A stretch of 25,177 bases of DNA, from contig DASWIP010000048.1 in NCBI GenBank assembly GCA_036397635.1, positions 1 through 25,177 on the forward strand, given 5' to 3'. This document shows, in pieces, positions 8,168 through 15,666 of the stretch (position 1 is the first letter of the stretch; every line of letters starts with the position of its first letter). Source of the stretch: DASWIP01 sp036397635 (GTDB lineage Bacteria > Actinomycetota > AC-67). The notes under the pieces are model-generated. The model saw only the letters and a list, made by a program, of their open reading frames with translations. It did no database searches and had not been told where the DNA came from. The position numbers and the translations under genes were made by a program.

Positions 8168-9544
8168 ATGGCCACACCGACTATCGATCAGTTGCGCGAG
8201 CAGGTGCGCGCGCCGATCATCACCGCGGACGACGCCGGATACGACGAAGCGCGCGCGGTCCACAACGGCATGTTCGACCGGCGACCGAAGGTGATCGTGC
8301 GCGCCGAGCAGGTGGCGGACGTCATCGCAGCGGTCAACTTCGCACGCGACACGAGCATCGACCTGTCCGTCCGAGGCGGCGGGCACAGTGCCCCGGGGTT
8401 CGGCACCAACGACGACGGCGTCGTGATCGACCTCTCGCTGATGCGGCACGTCCACGTGGATCCCAAGGCGCGGACGGCGCGCGCCGGTGGCGGCGCGACC
8501 TGGGGTGACTTCAACTACGCCACGCATGCCTACGGCCTGGCTACGACAGGCGGCATCGTCTCGACGACCGGCATCGCCGGCCTGACGCTCGGCGGCGGGA
8601 TCGGCTACCTGACTCGCGGCTACGGGCTGTCGATCGACAACCTGATCTCCGCCGACGTCGTGACGGCCGACGGACGGCCGATGCGTGCGAGCAAGGACGA
8701 GAACGCGGATCTGTTCTGGGCGCTGCGCGGCGGCGGCGGCAACTTCGGCGTGTGCACCTCGCTGGAGTTCCAGCTGCATCCGGTCAAGGACGTTTACGTC
8801 GGCATCTTCTTCTACGAGGTCGAGCATGCGAGCGATCTCTTTCGCTTCTTCGGAGAGTTCATCAAGGACGCCCCGCGCGAGTACGGCGGGTTCCCCGCCT
8901 TCCAGATCGCTCCGCCGCTGCCCTTCATCCCCGAGAAACGACACGGCGACACCTTCGCGGCGGCGGTCGTTCACTGGTCGGGTCCGCTGGATGAAGGCGA
9001 GGTCGCGCTGAAGCCCTTCCGCGATGTTGCCCCCGTGGTGGCCGAGATGGTCGGCCCGATGCCGTATCCGGCGCTCAACGCGGCCTTCGACGGCCTGTTC
9101 CCGAAGGGGATCCGCAGCTATTGGAAGGGAAGCTTCGTCACCGAGCTGACCGACGAGGCGATCGAGCAGCACGTGATCCACGGCCCGAAGGTGCCCGAAG
9201 TGAGCGCAACGATGCACCTGTATCCGATCAACGGCGCCGCACATGATGTCGGCGCCGACGACACGGCGTTCGCGTATCGGCACGCGACATTCGCGCCGGT
9301 GTTCGTCGTGGCGTGGCAGGACCCCGCGGTTGACGCCGAGCGCATCCAGTGGGTGCGGGATTATTACAATGCGCTCCAGCCGCACTCCGAGCCCGGCGGC
9401 TACATCAACTTCATGGCCGACGACGACCAGGGCCGCCTCAAGGACAACTACCGTGGCAACTTCGAGCGTCTCGTCGAGGTGAAGCGCACCTACGATCCCG
9501 ACAACCTGTTCCACCTGAACCAGAACATAAACCCGAGCGGCTGA
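8168..9544 (+). CDS. FAD-dependent oxidoreductase, FAD_binding_4/BBE family
   Basis: This 458-residue enzyme has the usual size of the berberine-bridge/6-hydroxynicotine oxidase group. Residues about 40-175 form the FAD-binding domain. R69-G-G-G-H73-S carries the histidine that binds FAD covalently in this family, and G-G-I-V-S-T-T-G-I-A-G (128-138) is the second flavin loop. In bicovalent members that loop has a cysteine; here valine/serine occupy the place, so single covalent attachment is expected. The C-terminal Y-D-P-x-N-L-F-H-x-N-Q-N-I is the BBE motif. The ATG at 8168 follows GGAGGGGAGG by seven bases; the longer open frame upstream is non-coding. It probably oxidises an alcohol, amine or sugar with O2 as acceptor; the substrate cannot be told. 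The gene stands alone. Confidence 0.93.
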   Translation: MATPTIDQLREQVRAPIITADDAGYDEARAVHNGMFDRRPKVIVRAEQVADVIAAVNFARDTSIDLSVRGGGHSAPGFGTNDDGVVIDLSLMRHVHVDPKARTARAGGGATWGDFNYATHAYGLATTGGIVSTTGIAGLTLGGGIGYLTRGYGLSIDNLISADVVTADGRPMRASKDENADLFWALRGGGGNFGVCTSLEFQLHPVKDVYVGIFFYEVEHASDLFRFFGEFIKDAPREYGGFPAFQIAPPLPFIPEKRHGDTFAAAVVHWSGPLDEGEVALKPFRDVAPVVAEMVGPMPYPALNAAFDGLFPKGIRSYWKGSFVTELTDEAIEQHVIHGPKVPEVSATMHLYPINGAAHDVGADDTAFAYRHATFAPVFVVAWQDPAVDAERIQWVRDYYNALQPHSEPGGYINFMADDDQGRLKDNYRGNFERLVEVKRTYDPDNLFHLNQNINPSG

Positions 9545-9546
9545 TC

Positions 9547-9590
9547 CCACCGCTTTCAGCGAGGTGGAGGAGTGCGCGAGCGCGCCCTCC
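9547..9590. terminator. Paired hairpins between convergent genes
   Basis: Two adjacent stems lie just after the oxidoreductase stop. The first (9547-9567) pairs CCAC-CGCT with AGCG-GTGG around TTC, with a two-base bulge. The second (9566-9590) pairs GGAGG and GCGC with GCGC and CCTCC. There is no T-run, so this is a candidate GC-rich bidirectional terminator for the + oxidoreductase and the - operator-side operon ending at 9638. Confidence 0.45.
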
Positions 9591-9637
9591 AACGCTCAGA
9601 GGAGATGCACGCGTGGCGCGAGCATGTGCACCAACCG

Positions 9638-10021
9638 TCAGCCGAGCTGCGCGCGGCGCGCGAGCGCGCGCTCGACCGCCCCGAGGAGATCCGTGGGAGC
9701 GACCGGGTGCCGCAAGGTGGCGCGTGCCCCGATGTCGCCCGCAGCGACGAAGATAGTTGTGCCGTCGTCGGGCAGCGTCGTGCATCCACGCTCGCCCACT
9801 TCTCCGTGAAGCTGCTGCTGGTCGGGTCCCTGGACCTCGACCACCGCGGCGTCGGCGATCTGGCGCAGTGCGCACGGCAAACCAGCGAGACGCGGACACG
9901 GGGCCTCGGTCGGGCCGCTGCAGCGCATCGTCGAGTACCCGGATCCTTCCAGCCAGCCGGTCCACGTCCCTGTGCGCCCCGGATCCTCGCAGACCACCAG
10001 GATCATCCGGGTCCCGTCCAT
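9638..10021 (-). CDS. Receiver-like protein with three conserved Cys, last gene of the oxidoreductase operon
   Basis: This 127-residue protein has the alternating strand/helix pattern of a response-regulator receiver domain with no output domain. The acidic start I-L-V-V-C-E-D is kept, but the residue where phospho-Asp would sit (five after D57 in A-D-A-A-V-V-E) is Glu62. C34-x-G-P, C42-P-x-L and P-C50-x-L form a three-cysteine pattern shared with the gene at 13040-13465. I choose the ATG at 10021, which has GGGAGGTGA five bases before it; an in-frame GTG at 10030 overlaps the beta-subunit stop but leaves no binding site. It is most likely co-transcribed with the POR genes. A redox- or metal-sensing role is speculation from the cysteines and context. 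Confidence 0.75.
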   Translation of the reverse strand: MDGTRMILVVCEDPGRTGTWTGWLEGSGYSTMRCSGPTEAPCPRLAGLPCALRQIADAAVVEVQGPDQQQLHGEVGERGCTTLPDDGTTIFVAAGDIGARATLRHPVAPTDLLGAVERALARRAQLG

Positions 10022-10026
10022 GCTCT

Positions 10027-10947
10027 TCACCTCCCGGCACCGGCGGTCGTCCGCTGCGGGTCGTAGGCGGGCAAGCCGTACCGGTGTGCTGTGTCATCGG
10101 CGATCCGCTGGATGAGCGCGCGCTCCTCCGCCCCGCGCTCGTTCGCGAACAGGTGCTTGAACCGCCGCTGCGGCCGCAGGTAATCATCGACGGGGACCGG
10201 CACGGCGATCCGCTTGACCTTGCTCAGCTCGCCGTCGTGCCATTCGGCGAGCGGGAACAGGTTCGAGTGCACCGCGAGCCGTGCGATCTCGATGGTTCGG
10301 TCCGGCTCGAATCCCCAGCCAAGCGGGCAGGGGACCAGCATGTGCAGATAGCGTGGCCCCTTCGCCTGGATCGCGCGCTGCATCTTGCGCTCGAGGTCCT
10401 TGTGGAACGCGGGCGTTGCCGTCGCGACGAACGTCGGGCGGTGGGCGAGGACGATCGAGACGAGGTCCTTCTTCAGGTGCGGGTTGCCGGACGAACGCAG
10501 GCCCGCCGGCGTGGTTGCCGTGGTGGCGTCGCGCGGCGTGAGGCCGCTGCGTTGGACGCCGGTGTTCATGTAACCCTCGTTGTCGTAGGCGATGAACAGC
10601 ACGTCGTCGCGCCGCTCCAGCATCCCGGACAGCGCCTGCAAGCCGATGTCGGCGGTACCGCCGTCGCCCGCTTGCGCGATCACGGGAACGTCACGGCCTT
10701 GCGCGCGCAGCGCTGCTCGAACGCCCGAGGCGACGGCTGCCGCATTGCCGAACACCGAATGGATCCACGGCACGCGCCAGGCGGAGGTGGGATATGCGGT
10801 CGTGGTCACCTCTAGGCAGCCGGTCGCGTTCGCGATCACCACGTTCGAGCCGGCGGCATCGGTGGCCATGCCGGCGCCGATCAGCAGCCCGCAGCCCGCG
10901 CATGCCCGGTGCCCGGGTGCGATCAGGTGCAGCGGCGCGCTGATCAC
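10027..10947 (-). CDS. porB: Pyruvate/2-oxoacid:ferredoxin oxidoreductase, beta subunit
   Basis: This 306-residue subunit binds thiamine pyrophosphate and one [4Fe-4S] cluster. The TPP motif runs from G94-D-G-G to D122-N123. Four cysteines at the places expected for cluster ligands are C16 and C19 (C-A-G-C-G), C44 and C207 (P-C-P-x-G-W-G). Length is normal for PorB. I place the start at GTG 10947, which overlaps the alpha-subunit TGA by four bases (GTGA); the much longer open frame upstream runs antiparallel to other coding sequence and is not real. With the alpha, gamma and delta subunits it would oxidatively decarboxylate a 2-oxoacid with CoA to acyl-CoA and reduced ferredoxin, or run in reverse. 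Pyruvate is the most likely substrate by family resemblance, but other 2-oxoacids cannot be excluded. Confidence 0.9.
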   Translation of the reverse strand: MISAPLHLIAPGHRACAGCGLLIGAGMATDAAGSNVVIANATGCLEVTTTAYPTSAWRVPWIHSVFGNAAAVASGVRAALRAQGRDVPVIAQAGDGGTADIGLQALSGMLERRDDVLFIAYDNEGYMNTGVQRSGLTPRDATTATTPAGLRSSGNPHLKKDLVSIVLAHRPTFVATATPAFHKDLERKMQRAIQAKGPRYLHMLVPCPLGWGFEPDRTIEIARLAVHSNLFPLAEWHDGELSKVKRIAVPVPVDDYLRPQRRFKHLFANERGAEERALIQRIADDTAHRYGLPAYDPQRTTAGAGR

Positions 10948-12092
10948 GACATCACGTCCTCTCGGAGGTCGATCCAGGCGTCTTCCTCGGCACGTAGGGC
11001 GCGCGCCAGCGTCGCCGGGGACATATCGCGGCCGCCAAGCCCCGCGATGACGCCGACGACCTGGGGCGCGTAGAAGCTTCGGGCGAGGGCCGAGCGGATC
11101 TCGTGTACGACGACCCCGCCGGCGCCGAGCGAGACCGCCCGGTCGAGCACGACCACCCGGCCCGTGTGCTCGAGCGCGCGCCGGATCTCCTCGGCGGGGA
11201 AGGGCCGGAACGCGCGCGGCGCGAGCAGCCCGGCGGCGATCCCTTCGGTGCGCGCGGTGTCGACCGCGACCCGCGCCGTTTGCGCGGCGGTTCCCATCAC
11301 CACCAGCACGACCTCGGCGTCGTCCACGCGGTAAGAGTCGAACCACGGGTCGTATCGCCGGCCGGTGACCGAGGCGAGATCCTCGAGCGCGCGCGTGTAC
11401 ACGTTCCGCGACTCCTGCAGCGCGGCCTCGACTGCGTAGCGCGCCTCCGTGTAGATGCTCGGCTCGGCGTACGCGCCCATGGTCACCGGATCGGCGGGAT
11501 CGAGGGTGTGCAGCGGCTGGAACGCCGGCAGCAGCTGTGCGACCTGCTCGGCGGTCAGCGGCTCGACGGATTCGAAGGCGTGGGTCAGCGCGAAGCCGTC
11601 GACGCAGACCATCACCGGCAGCGAGACAGCCGGGTCTTCCGCGACCCGGTAGGCGATCAGATGGAGATCCTGTGCCTCTTGCGCGTTCTGTGCGTAGAGC
11701 TGCATCCATCCGGCGTCCCGCACGATCATCGAATCCTGGTGGTCGTTCCAGATCGACAGCGGGCCCGAGATCGCGCGGTTCGCGACCGTCATGACCACGG
11801 GCAGGCGCATGCCGGCGATGTTGAACACCACCTCGGCCATGTACAGCAGGCCCTGGGACGACGTGGCGGTGAACGTGCGTACGCCCGCCGCCGACGCGCC
11901 GAGCACCGCGCTCGCTGCGGAATGCTCGCTCTCAACGGTCATGAACTCCGCGTCGAGCTCGCCGTTCGCGACCGCGTCGGCGAGGTATTCCACGATGTGG
12001 GTCTGCGGGGTGATCGGGTATGCCGCGATCACCTGCGGCCGCGCCAGGCGGACCGCCTCGGCGATCGCGGCGCTGCCCTCCATGACCTTCAT
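10944..12092 (-). CDS. porA: Pyruvate/2-oxoacid:ferredoxin oxidoreductase, alpha subunit
   Basis: This 382-residue cytoplasmic subunit has the family hallmark Y25-P-I-T-P-Q-T31, the pyrimidine-binding part of the TPP site, then V-E-S-E-H-S-A-A-S-A and the T-F-T-A-T-S-S-Q-G-L segment. Y-P-I-T-P-Q-T fits pyruvate-type enzymes better than the Y-P-I-T-P-S-T common in 2-oxoglutarate enzymes. The ATG at 12092 overlaps the delta-subunit TGA as ATGA and is preceded by a purine-rich GGAGGACGAGG. The stop overlaps the beta-subunit GTG by four bases, so synthesis of all four subunits looks coupled. The gene order gamma-delta-alpha-beta is that of the archaeal/Thermotoga heterotetramer rather than the single-chain enzyme. 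Confidence 0.92.
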   Translation of the reverse strand: MKVMEGSAAIAEAVRLARPQVIAAYPITPQTHIVEYLADAVANGELDAEFMTVESEHSAASAVLGASAAGVRTFTATSSQGLLYMAEVVFNIAGMRLPVVMTVANRAISGPLSIWNDHQDSMIVRDAGWMQLYAQNAQEAQDLHLIAYRVAEDPAVSLPVMVCVDGFALTHAFESVEPLTAEQVAQLLPAFQPLHTLDPADPVTMGAYAEPSIYTEARYAVEAALQESRNVYTRALEDLASVTGRRYDPWFDSYRVDDAEVVLVVMGTAAQTARVAVDTARTEGIAAGLLAPRAFRPFPAEEIRRALEHTGRVVVLDRAVSLGAGGVVVHEIRSALARSFYAPQVVGVIAGLGGRDMSPATLARALRAEEDAWIDLREDVMS

Positions 12093-12349
12093 CGCGCCTC
12101 GTCCTCCATCACGACGTCCTTGACCGGGCACTCCGCCGCGCAGATCCCGCAGCCCTTGCAGAAGGCAAGATCGAAGTCGTACGTCTTCGCCGCGACCTGG
12201 AAGACGATTCCCTCGGGGCAGAACAGGACGCAAAGGTTGCAGCCGGTACACGTCTCGCCGAGGAACCTCGGACGTTGGGTCCGCCAGCCGCCGGTCTCGT
12301 AGGAGATGCTCGAACCGGGGGTCGTGACCAGGCCGGGGGTCGGCTTCAT
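12089..12349 (-). CDS. porD: Pyruvate/2-oxoacid:ferredoxin oxidoreductase, delta (ferredoxin-like) subunit
   Basis: This 86-residue protein carries two [4Fe-4S] binding motifs: C34-x2-C37-x2-C40-x3-C44-P and C64-x2-C67-x2-C70-x3-C74-P. They pass electrons from the TPP site to external ferredoxin. The 30-residue N-terminal extension with S-Y-E-T-G-x-W-R is typical of PorD. The ATG at 12349 shares one base with the gamma-subunit TGA, and the stop overlaps the alpha-subunit ATG by four bases. Confidence 0.93.
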   Translation of the reverse strand: MKPTPGLVTTPGSSISYETGGWRTQRPRFLGETCTGCNLCVLFCPEGIVFQVAAKTYDFDLAFCKGCGICAAECPVKDVVMEDEAR

Positions 12350-12903
12350 CAGGCCACCGCCTCGTGCCCGCGCAGCGCGTCGAATGCCTCGCGCGCGGCC
12401 GACACGTTGCGCGCGCCCATCTCGCCGGGGAATCGCTGCGTGATCGCCGCGGCGACCGCGTCGATGCTGATCAGGCCCGTGGCTGCGGCGAACGCACCGA
12501 GCATCGCGGTGCTCGTGATCGGCTTGCCGAGCGCGCGCACCGCGATCTGGCTCGCGGGGACGACCGCGGTCGAGGACGGGAATTCATCAGGAGGGGCGGT
12601 CGCGTTGAGCACGAACGTCGCGTCGGGGGTCGCTCCGGTGGGCACGTCGAGCGCGTGCAACAGGGTCGGGTCCTGCACCACGATCACCGAGGGGTGCCGG
12701 ACCTCGCTCCGATCCAGGATCGGCGCGCGCGCGAGCCGAACGAAGGCCGCGACCGGCGCGCCGGTCCGCTCGGTGCCGAAGGCGGGGAACCCGAGCGCGT
12801 ACCATCCGTCGCGGAACGCTGCGTCGACCAGCAGCGCCGCCAGGGTCACCGTCCCCTGGCCGCCCCGGCCGTGCAGTCGCACCTCGACCGTGTCTTGATT
12901 CAC
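12349..12903 (-). CDS. porG: Pyruvate/2-oxoacid:ferredoxin oxidoreductase, gamma subunit
   Basis: This 184-residue subunit has the conserved H11-G-R-G-G-Q-G17 loop near the N terminus, followed by the F-P-A-F-G-T-E-R-x-G-A-P-V-A-A-F block that marks the POR/KOR gamma domain. The length equals that of stand-alone PorG. I choose GTG at 12903 because GAGGAGG lies seven to eight bases upstream and the alignment to the family starts here; the longer open frame to 13083 adds residues unlike the family. It is the first of the four enzyme genes, 136 bases after the receiver-like gene. Confidence 0.92.
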   Translation of the reverse strand: MNQDTVEVRLHGRGGQGTVTLAALLVDAAFRDGWYALGFPAFGTERTGAPVAAFVRLARAPILDRSEVRHPSVIVVQDPTLLHALDVPTGATPDATFVLNATAPPDEFPSSTAVVPASQIAVRALGKPITSTAMLGAFAAATGLISIDAVAAAITQRFPGEMGARNVSAAREAFDALRGHEAVA

Positions 12904-13039
12904 GCGGTCCTCCTCGAGGTCCAGGGTTGCCGGTGACCTCGGATCGCACCAGCGGAGAACGGCCCGACTTCCTGAGGCCGAATGGCCCGAGCGTGCGGAA
13001 GCGGCCGCATGTGTGGTCGGCTTGCGGGTGCAGGGCCCG

Positions 13040-13465
13040 TCAGCGGAGCGCGTGCTCGACGCGCGTGACAAGACCGGCTGCATCCGCGGTCAAGGGCAGG
13101 ATCTGACAGCCTTCGAGCAGGTCTGCGAAGCGCTGCTCGTCGGGTGCGGCCACCTGGACACACAGCGATCCCGCAGGTCGCGCACTCCGATGCGCGGCGA
13201 GCAGCGCGCCGCCGAACCGACCGCGCAGGGGCACGGATACCACGATCGCATCCGCCTCGGCTGCCAGCGTGCAAGGGGCCCCGCGCAGGAGCGGGCACCC
13301 GCCGCGGATCTGTTCGGGGCCCGGGCAGGTGGCCACCTCGTAGCCGCGCGCGGCGAGCGTAAGCTCGCTCGCCCATGCCATCGCCCCGTCCGGCTCCTCG
13401 ATCAGGACGCGCATCGCTTCACGCCCGGACCAGGCTTGTTCCGCGGTTCTTCGCTGTCCTTTCAT
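13040..13465 (-). CDS. Receiver-like protein with three conserved Cys, first gene of the oxidoreductase operon
   Basis: This 141-residue protein has an 18-residue basic extension followed by a receiver-like domain: a V-L-I-E-E-P-D start with acidic residues, a helix with Trp31, G-Y-E-V-A-T, and a final helix L-V-T-R-V-E-H-A-L. Where phospho-Asp would be (five after D72 in A-D-A-I-V-V-S) there is Ser77. The pattern C47-P-G-P, C57-P-L-L, P-C65-x-L is shared with the gene at 9638-10021. The ATG at 13465 has AAGGAGG at ideal distance, so the longer frame to 13651 is not used. It lies upstream of porG in the same direction. Regulation or assembly of the iron-sulfur enzyme is a hypothesis only. Confidence 0.75.
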   Translation of the reverse strand: MKGQRRTAEQAWSGREAMRVLIEEPDGAMAWASELTLAARGYEVATCPGPEQIRGGCPLLRGAPCTLAAEADAIVVSVPLRGRFGGALLAAHRSARPAGSLCVQVAAPDEQRFADLLEGCQILPLTADAAGLVTRVEHALR

Positions 13466-13709
13466 GGCAGATCCTCCTTCGGTGGCGAGCCGGCGCCCGT
13501 ACCGGCGCTCTGCCCGTCCTCGGGTCGGCGCCGCTCGGCTGACCTGCCCGATACCCGATGGCTGGTCGTGGTGGCCGAGCAGGAGGTCGAACCATCGCAT
13601 GACCATATGCGCCTCTCGTCGCGGTTCAGCGGGTCTGTGACGATCCAACACTCCCGACCCGGGAGCCGGTACCGGCGAAGGACCCGGACATCTCGGGGCG
13701 AATGGCCCC
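13466..13709. other. Intergenic region upstream of the oxidoreductase operon
   Basis: No gene is supported here. The stretch should hold the operon promoter. Visible symmetry includes CGCAT-N6-ATGCG at 13596-13611 and the perfect palindrome GCCGGTACCGGC at 13665-13676. I could not identify a convincing -35/-10 pair. Confidence 0.45.
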
Positions 13710-13824
13710 TGGGCTCAGACCGCGAGGCGGCCGAGGCTCAAACCTCGCGCCTGCCGAGGCTCAGACCGCGCGCCTGCCGAGGCTCAGGCCGCGCGCCTGC
13801 CGAGGCTCAGACCGCGCGCCGGTA
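13710..13824. repeat. 23-bp tandem direct repeat, five units
   Basis: Units start at 13710, 13733, 13756, 13779 and 13802, exactly 23 bases apart. The consensus on + is GAGGCTCAGACCGCGCGCCTGCC. The first and last units are degenerate. The last unit contains the final codons and TGA of the ABC permease (13807), and the other units carry a copy of the same short tail and stop, as if the gene end had been amplified downstream. Confidence 0.9.
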
Positions 13825-14601
13825 GCGCCGTACCGCCAGCGGCGCGGCCACCGCGACGATCACCACGACCCACAGGATCGCCTGGATCACGTACCAGGCG
13901 GTGGGACCGCCGAGGGTCAGCGCGCGCACCGCCGACGCGGTCACCGAGACCGGCTGATGCTCGGCGAAGACCTGCAGCCACCCCGGCATCGAGGCGACCG
14001 GCACGAACGCCGAGGATGCGAACACCAGGGGCGCCATCAACGGGAAGGCCGCCGCTTGCGCCGTTTCTGGATCGCCGACGGCGAGTCCGAGGCTTGCGAA
14101 CACCCACGACAGCGCGTAGCCGAACAGCAGCACGAGCCCGATCGCCGCGAGGTATCCGAGCAGGTTCGTGTGGATCCGCCAGCCGACACCGAAGCCGACG
14201 GCGGTCATCAGCAACGCGACGAACACGTTGCGTCCCGTGTCCGCGAACGTTCGTCCGGCGAGGACGGCTGAGGGGGCCATCGGCAGGGATCTGAACCGCT
14301 CGAGCAAGCCGCTCTTCAAGTCTGTGGCGAGCCCGATCGCTGCGCCCATCGCGCCGAACACGACCGTCTGCACGAAGATGCCCGGCATCAGGTAATCGAC
14401 GTAGTCGACGCCGGGAACCCGCACCGCGCCGCCGAAGACGTAGCGGAACATCAGCACGAAGATCACGGGCTGGATGGTCGAGAACACGAGCAACTGCGGA
14501 ACCCGCCGGTAGGCGATGAGGTAGCGGATCGCGATCGCGGTGGCGTCCGAGAGCGCCCCGGTGACCGGCCGGCGTGGCACGGGTCTGGCGGTGACGGCCA
14601 T
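13807..14601 (-). CDS. ABC-2 type exporter permease, DrrB-like
   Basis: This 264-residue membrane protein has about six hydrophobic segments (roughly residues 37-58, 70-92, 121-142, 148-172, 184-205 and 234-256) and the cytoplasmic-loop sequence G-L-L-E-R-F-R-S-L-P-M-A-P-S-A, the coupling-helix signature of daunorubicin-type ABC-2 permeases. It pairs with the ATPase immediately upstream, whose TGA overlaps this ATG by one base. The complex would export a hydrophobic compound such as a drug, lipid or natural product; the substrate is unknown. The 3' end sits within a 23-bp tandem repeat. Confidence 0.92.
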   Translation of the reverse strand: MAVTARPVPRRPVTGALSDATAIAIRYLIAYRRVPQLLVFSTIQPVIFVLMFRYVFGGAVRVPGVDYVDYLMPGIFVQTVVFGAMGAAIGLATDLKSGLLERFRSLPMAPSAVLAGRTFADTGRNVFVALLMTAVGFGVGWRIHTNLLGYLAAIGLVLLFGYALSWVFASLGLAVGDPETAQAAAFPLMAPLVFASSAFVPVASMPGWLQVFAEHQPVSVTASAVRALTLGGPTAWYVIQAILWVVVIVAVAAPLAVRRYRRAV

Positions 14602-15566
14602 CAGGCGACCACTTCCTCTGTGTGTTTCGCCTCTTCGGCATGGTGTCCGGTCAGCGCCAGGAAAACGTCGTCCAGGCTCGGCTGACGGACGGTGAGCGTC
14701 ACCGGCGTCATGCTTGCCTTGTCGAGGCGTCGCAGGATGTCCATGAGGCCTTTGGGGCCGTCATCGGATGCGATCCGAAGGAGCGGGCCTTCTTGCTCGG
14801 GACGGTGCGACGTTCCGCCGAGCGCACCGGAGGCCGCCGCCGCGGTCTTCGGGTCGGCGAAGCCCAGCTCGATGACCGTGCCGCCCAGCCGGGCCTTGAG
14901 CGCCGCGGGGGTGTCGAGCGCGATGACCCGGCCTTGATCGATCACCGCGACCGTCGAGGCGAGGATGTCGGCCTCCTCCAGGTACTGCGTGGTGAGCAGC
15001 ACCGTGGTCTTGTCGGCGACCAGCTCCCGGATCATGTCCCACAGCTCCCGACGGCTGTGTGGATCCAAGCCCGTGGTGGGCTCGTCCAGGAACAGCACCG
15101 GCGGCTGATGCACCAGCGCCGCCGCGAGGTCCAGGCGTCGTTTCATGCCTCCCGAGTAGGTCCGGCTCGGCCGGTCGGCCGCGTGCGTCAGATCGAACCG
15201 CTCGAGCAGCTCAGCCCCCCGCCTCGCGATCTGCTCGCGCGGCAGGTGGGTCAGGCGTCCGATCAGTCGCAGGTTCTCGCGACCGGTGAGGTTCTGGTCG
15301 ATCGCCGCGTATTGGCCGGCGAGTCCGATGTTGTAGCGAACCGCCGCCGCCTCGGTGACGACGTCGTGCCCGAGCACGGTGGCGCGCCCGGCGTCGGGGG
15401 ACAGGATGGTCGAGAGGATGCGGACCATGGTCGTCTTGCCCGCGCCGTTCGGACCGAGCAGGCCGAAGACGGTGCCGAGCGGAACGTCGAGGTCGACGCC
15501 GTCGAGGGCGAGGACGTCACCGAAGCGCTTCACCACACCTCGAGCCGAAACCGCTGTCGATGTCAT
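14601..15566 (-). CDS. ABC exporter ATP-binding protein, DrrA-like
   Basis: This 321-residue ATPase has Walker A G38-P-N-G-A-G-K-T-T46, Q-loop Gln85, signature Y137-S-G-G-M141, Walker B V-L-F-L-D161-E162 and T-T-Q-Y-L-E-E-A-D, where the switch histidine is Gln194, as is usual for DrrA. A C-terminal domain after residue 215 ends in P-S-L-D-D-V-F-L-x-L-T-G-H, also typical of DrrA. The ATG at 15566 is where family similarity begins. No Shine-Dalgarno precedes it, and a TTGACA (15602-15597) sits so close that the message may be nearly leaderless. The gene is divergent from a MarR regulator, its probable controller. Confidence 0.93.
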   Translation of the reverse strand: MTSTAVSARGVVKRFGDVLALDGVDLDVPLGTVFGLLGPNGAGKTTMVRILSTILSPDAGRATVLGHDVVTEAAAVRYNIGLAGQYAAIDQNLTGRENLRLIGRLTHLPREQIARRGAELLERFDLTHAADRPSRTYSGGMKRRLDLAAALVHQPPVLFLDEPTTGLDPHSRRELWDMIRELVADKTTVLLTTQYLEEADILASTVAVIDQGRVIALDTPAALKARLGGTVIELGFADPKTAAAASGALGGTSHRPEQEGPLLRIASDDGPKGLMDILRRLDKASMTPVTLTVRQPSLDDVFLALTGHHAEEAKHTEEVVA

Positions 15567-15666
15567 GCGGCTAAGGATGCCCAGATATTTTGAGCCTGTC
15601 AAGTTTCGAGAAGCTCCTATCATCGAGCTGCTCGAATCTTCGGACTGCTTGGGGTACCATGGACGC
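15567..15666. promoter_or_regulatory. Divergent promoter region of the DrrAB-like exporter and marR-type genes
   Basis: These 100 bases hold both promoters. On the minus strand TTGACA (15602-15597) is followed 17 bases later by the poor -10 CATCCT, which would start RNA close to the ATG at 15566. On the plus strand TATCAT at 15618-15623 has CTGTCA 16 bases upstream. The two -35 regions overlap, so one MarR dimer bound here could control both directions. Confidence 0.45.

Noticed and set aside
8129..9592. 487-codon minus-strand frame opposite the flavin oxidoreductase
   Set aside because: The plus strand encodes recognisable FAD and BBE motifs; the minus frame is a high-GC shadow without domains.
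9572..10066. 164-codon plus-strand frame opposite the last receiver-like gene
   Set aside because: The minus-strand gene has a very good ribosome-binding site and a paralog at 13040; the plus frame has neither.
11103..12302. 399-codon plus-strand frame across porA
   Set aside because: Antisense to porA and porD, whose motifs and overlaps are unambiguous.
13040..13465. True phospho-acceptor response regulator
   Set aside because: The residue at the phospho-Asp place is Ser, there is no output domain and no histidine kinase nearby.
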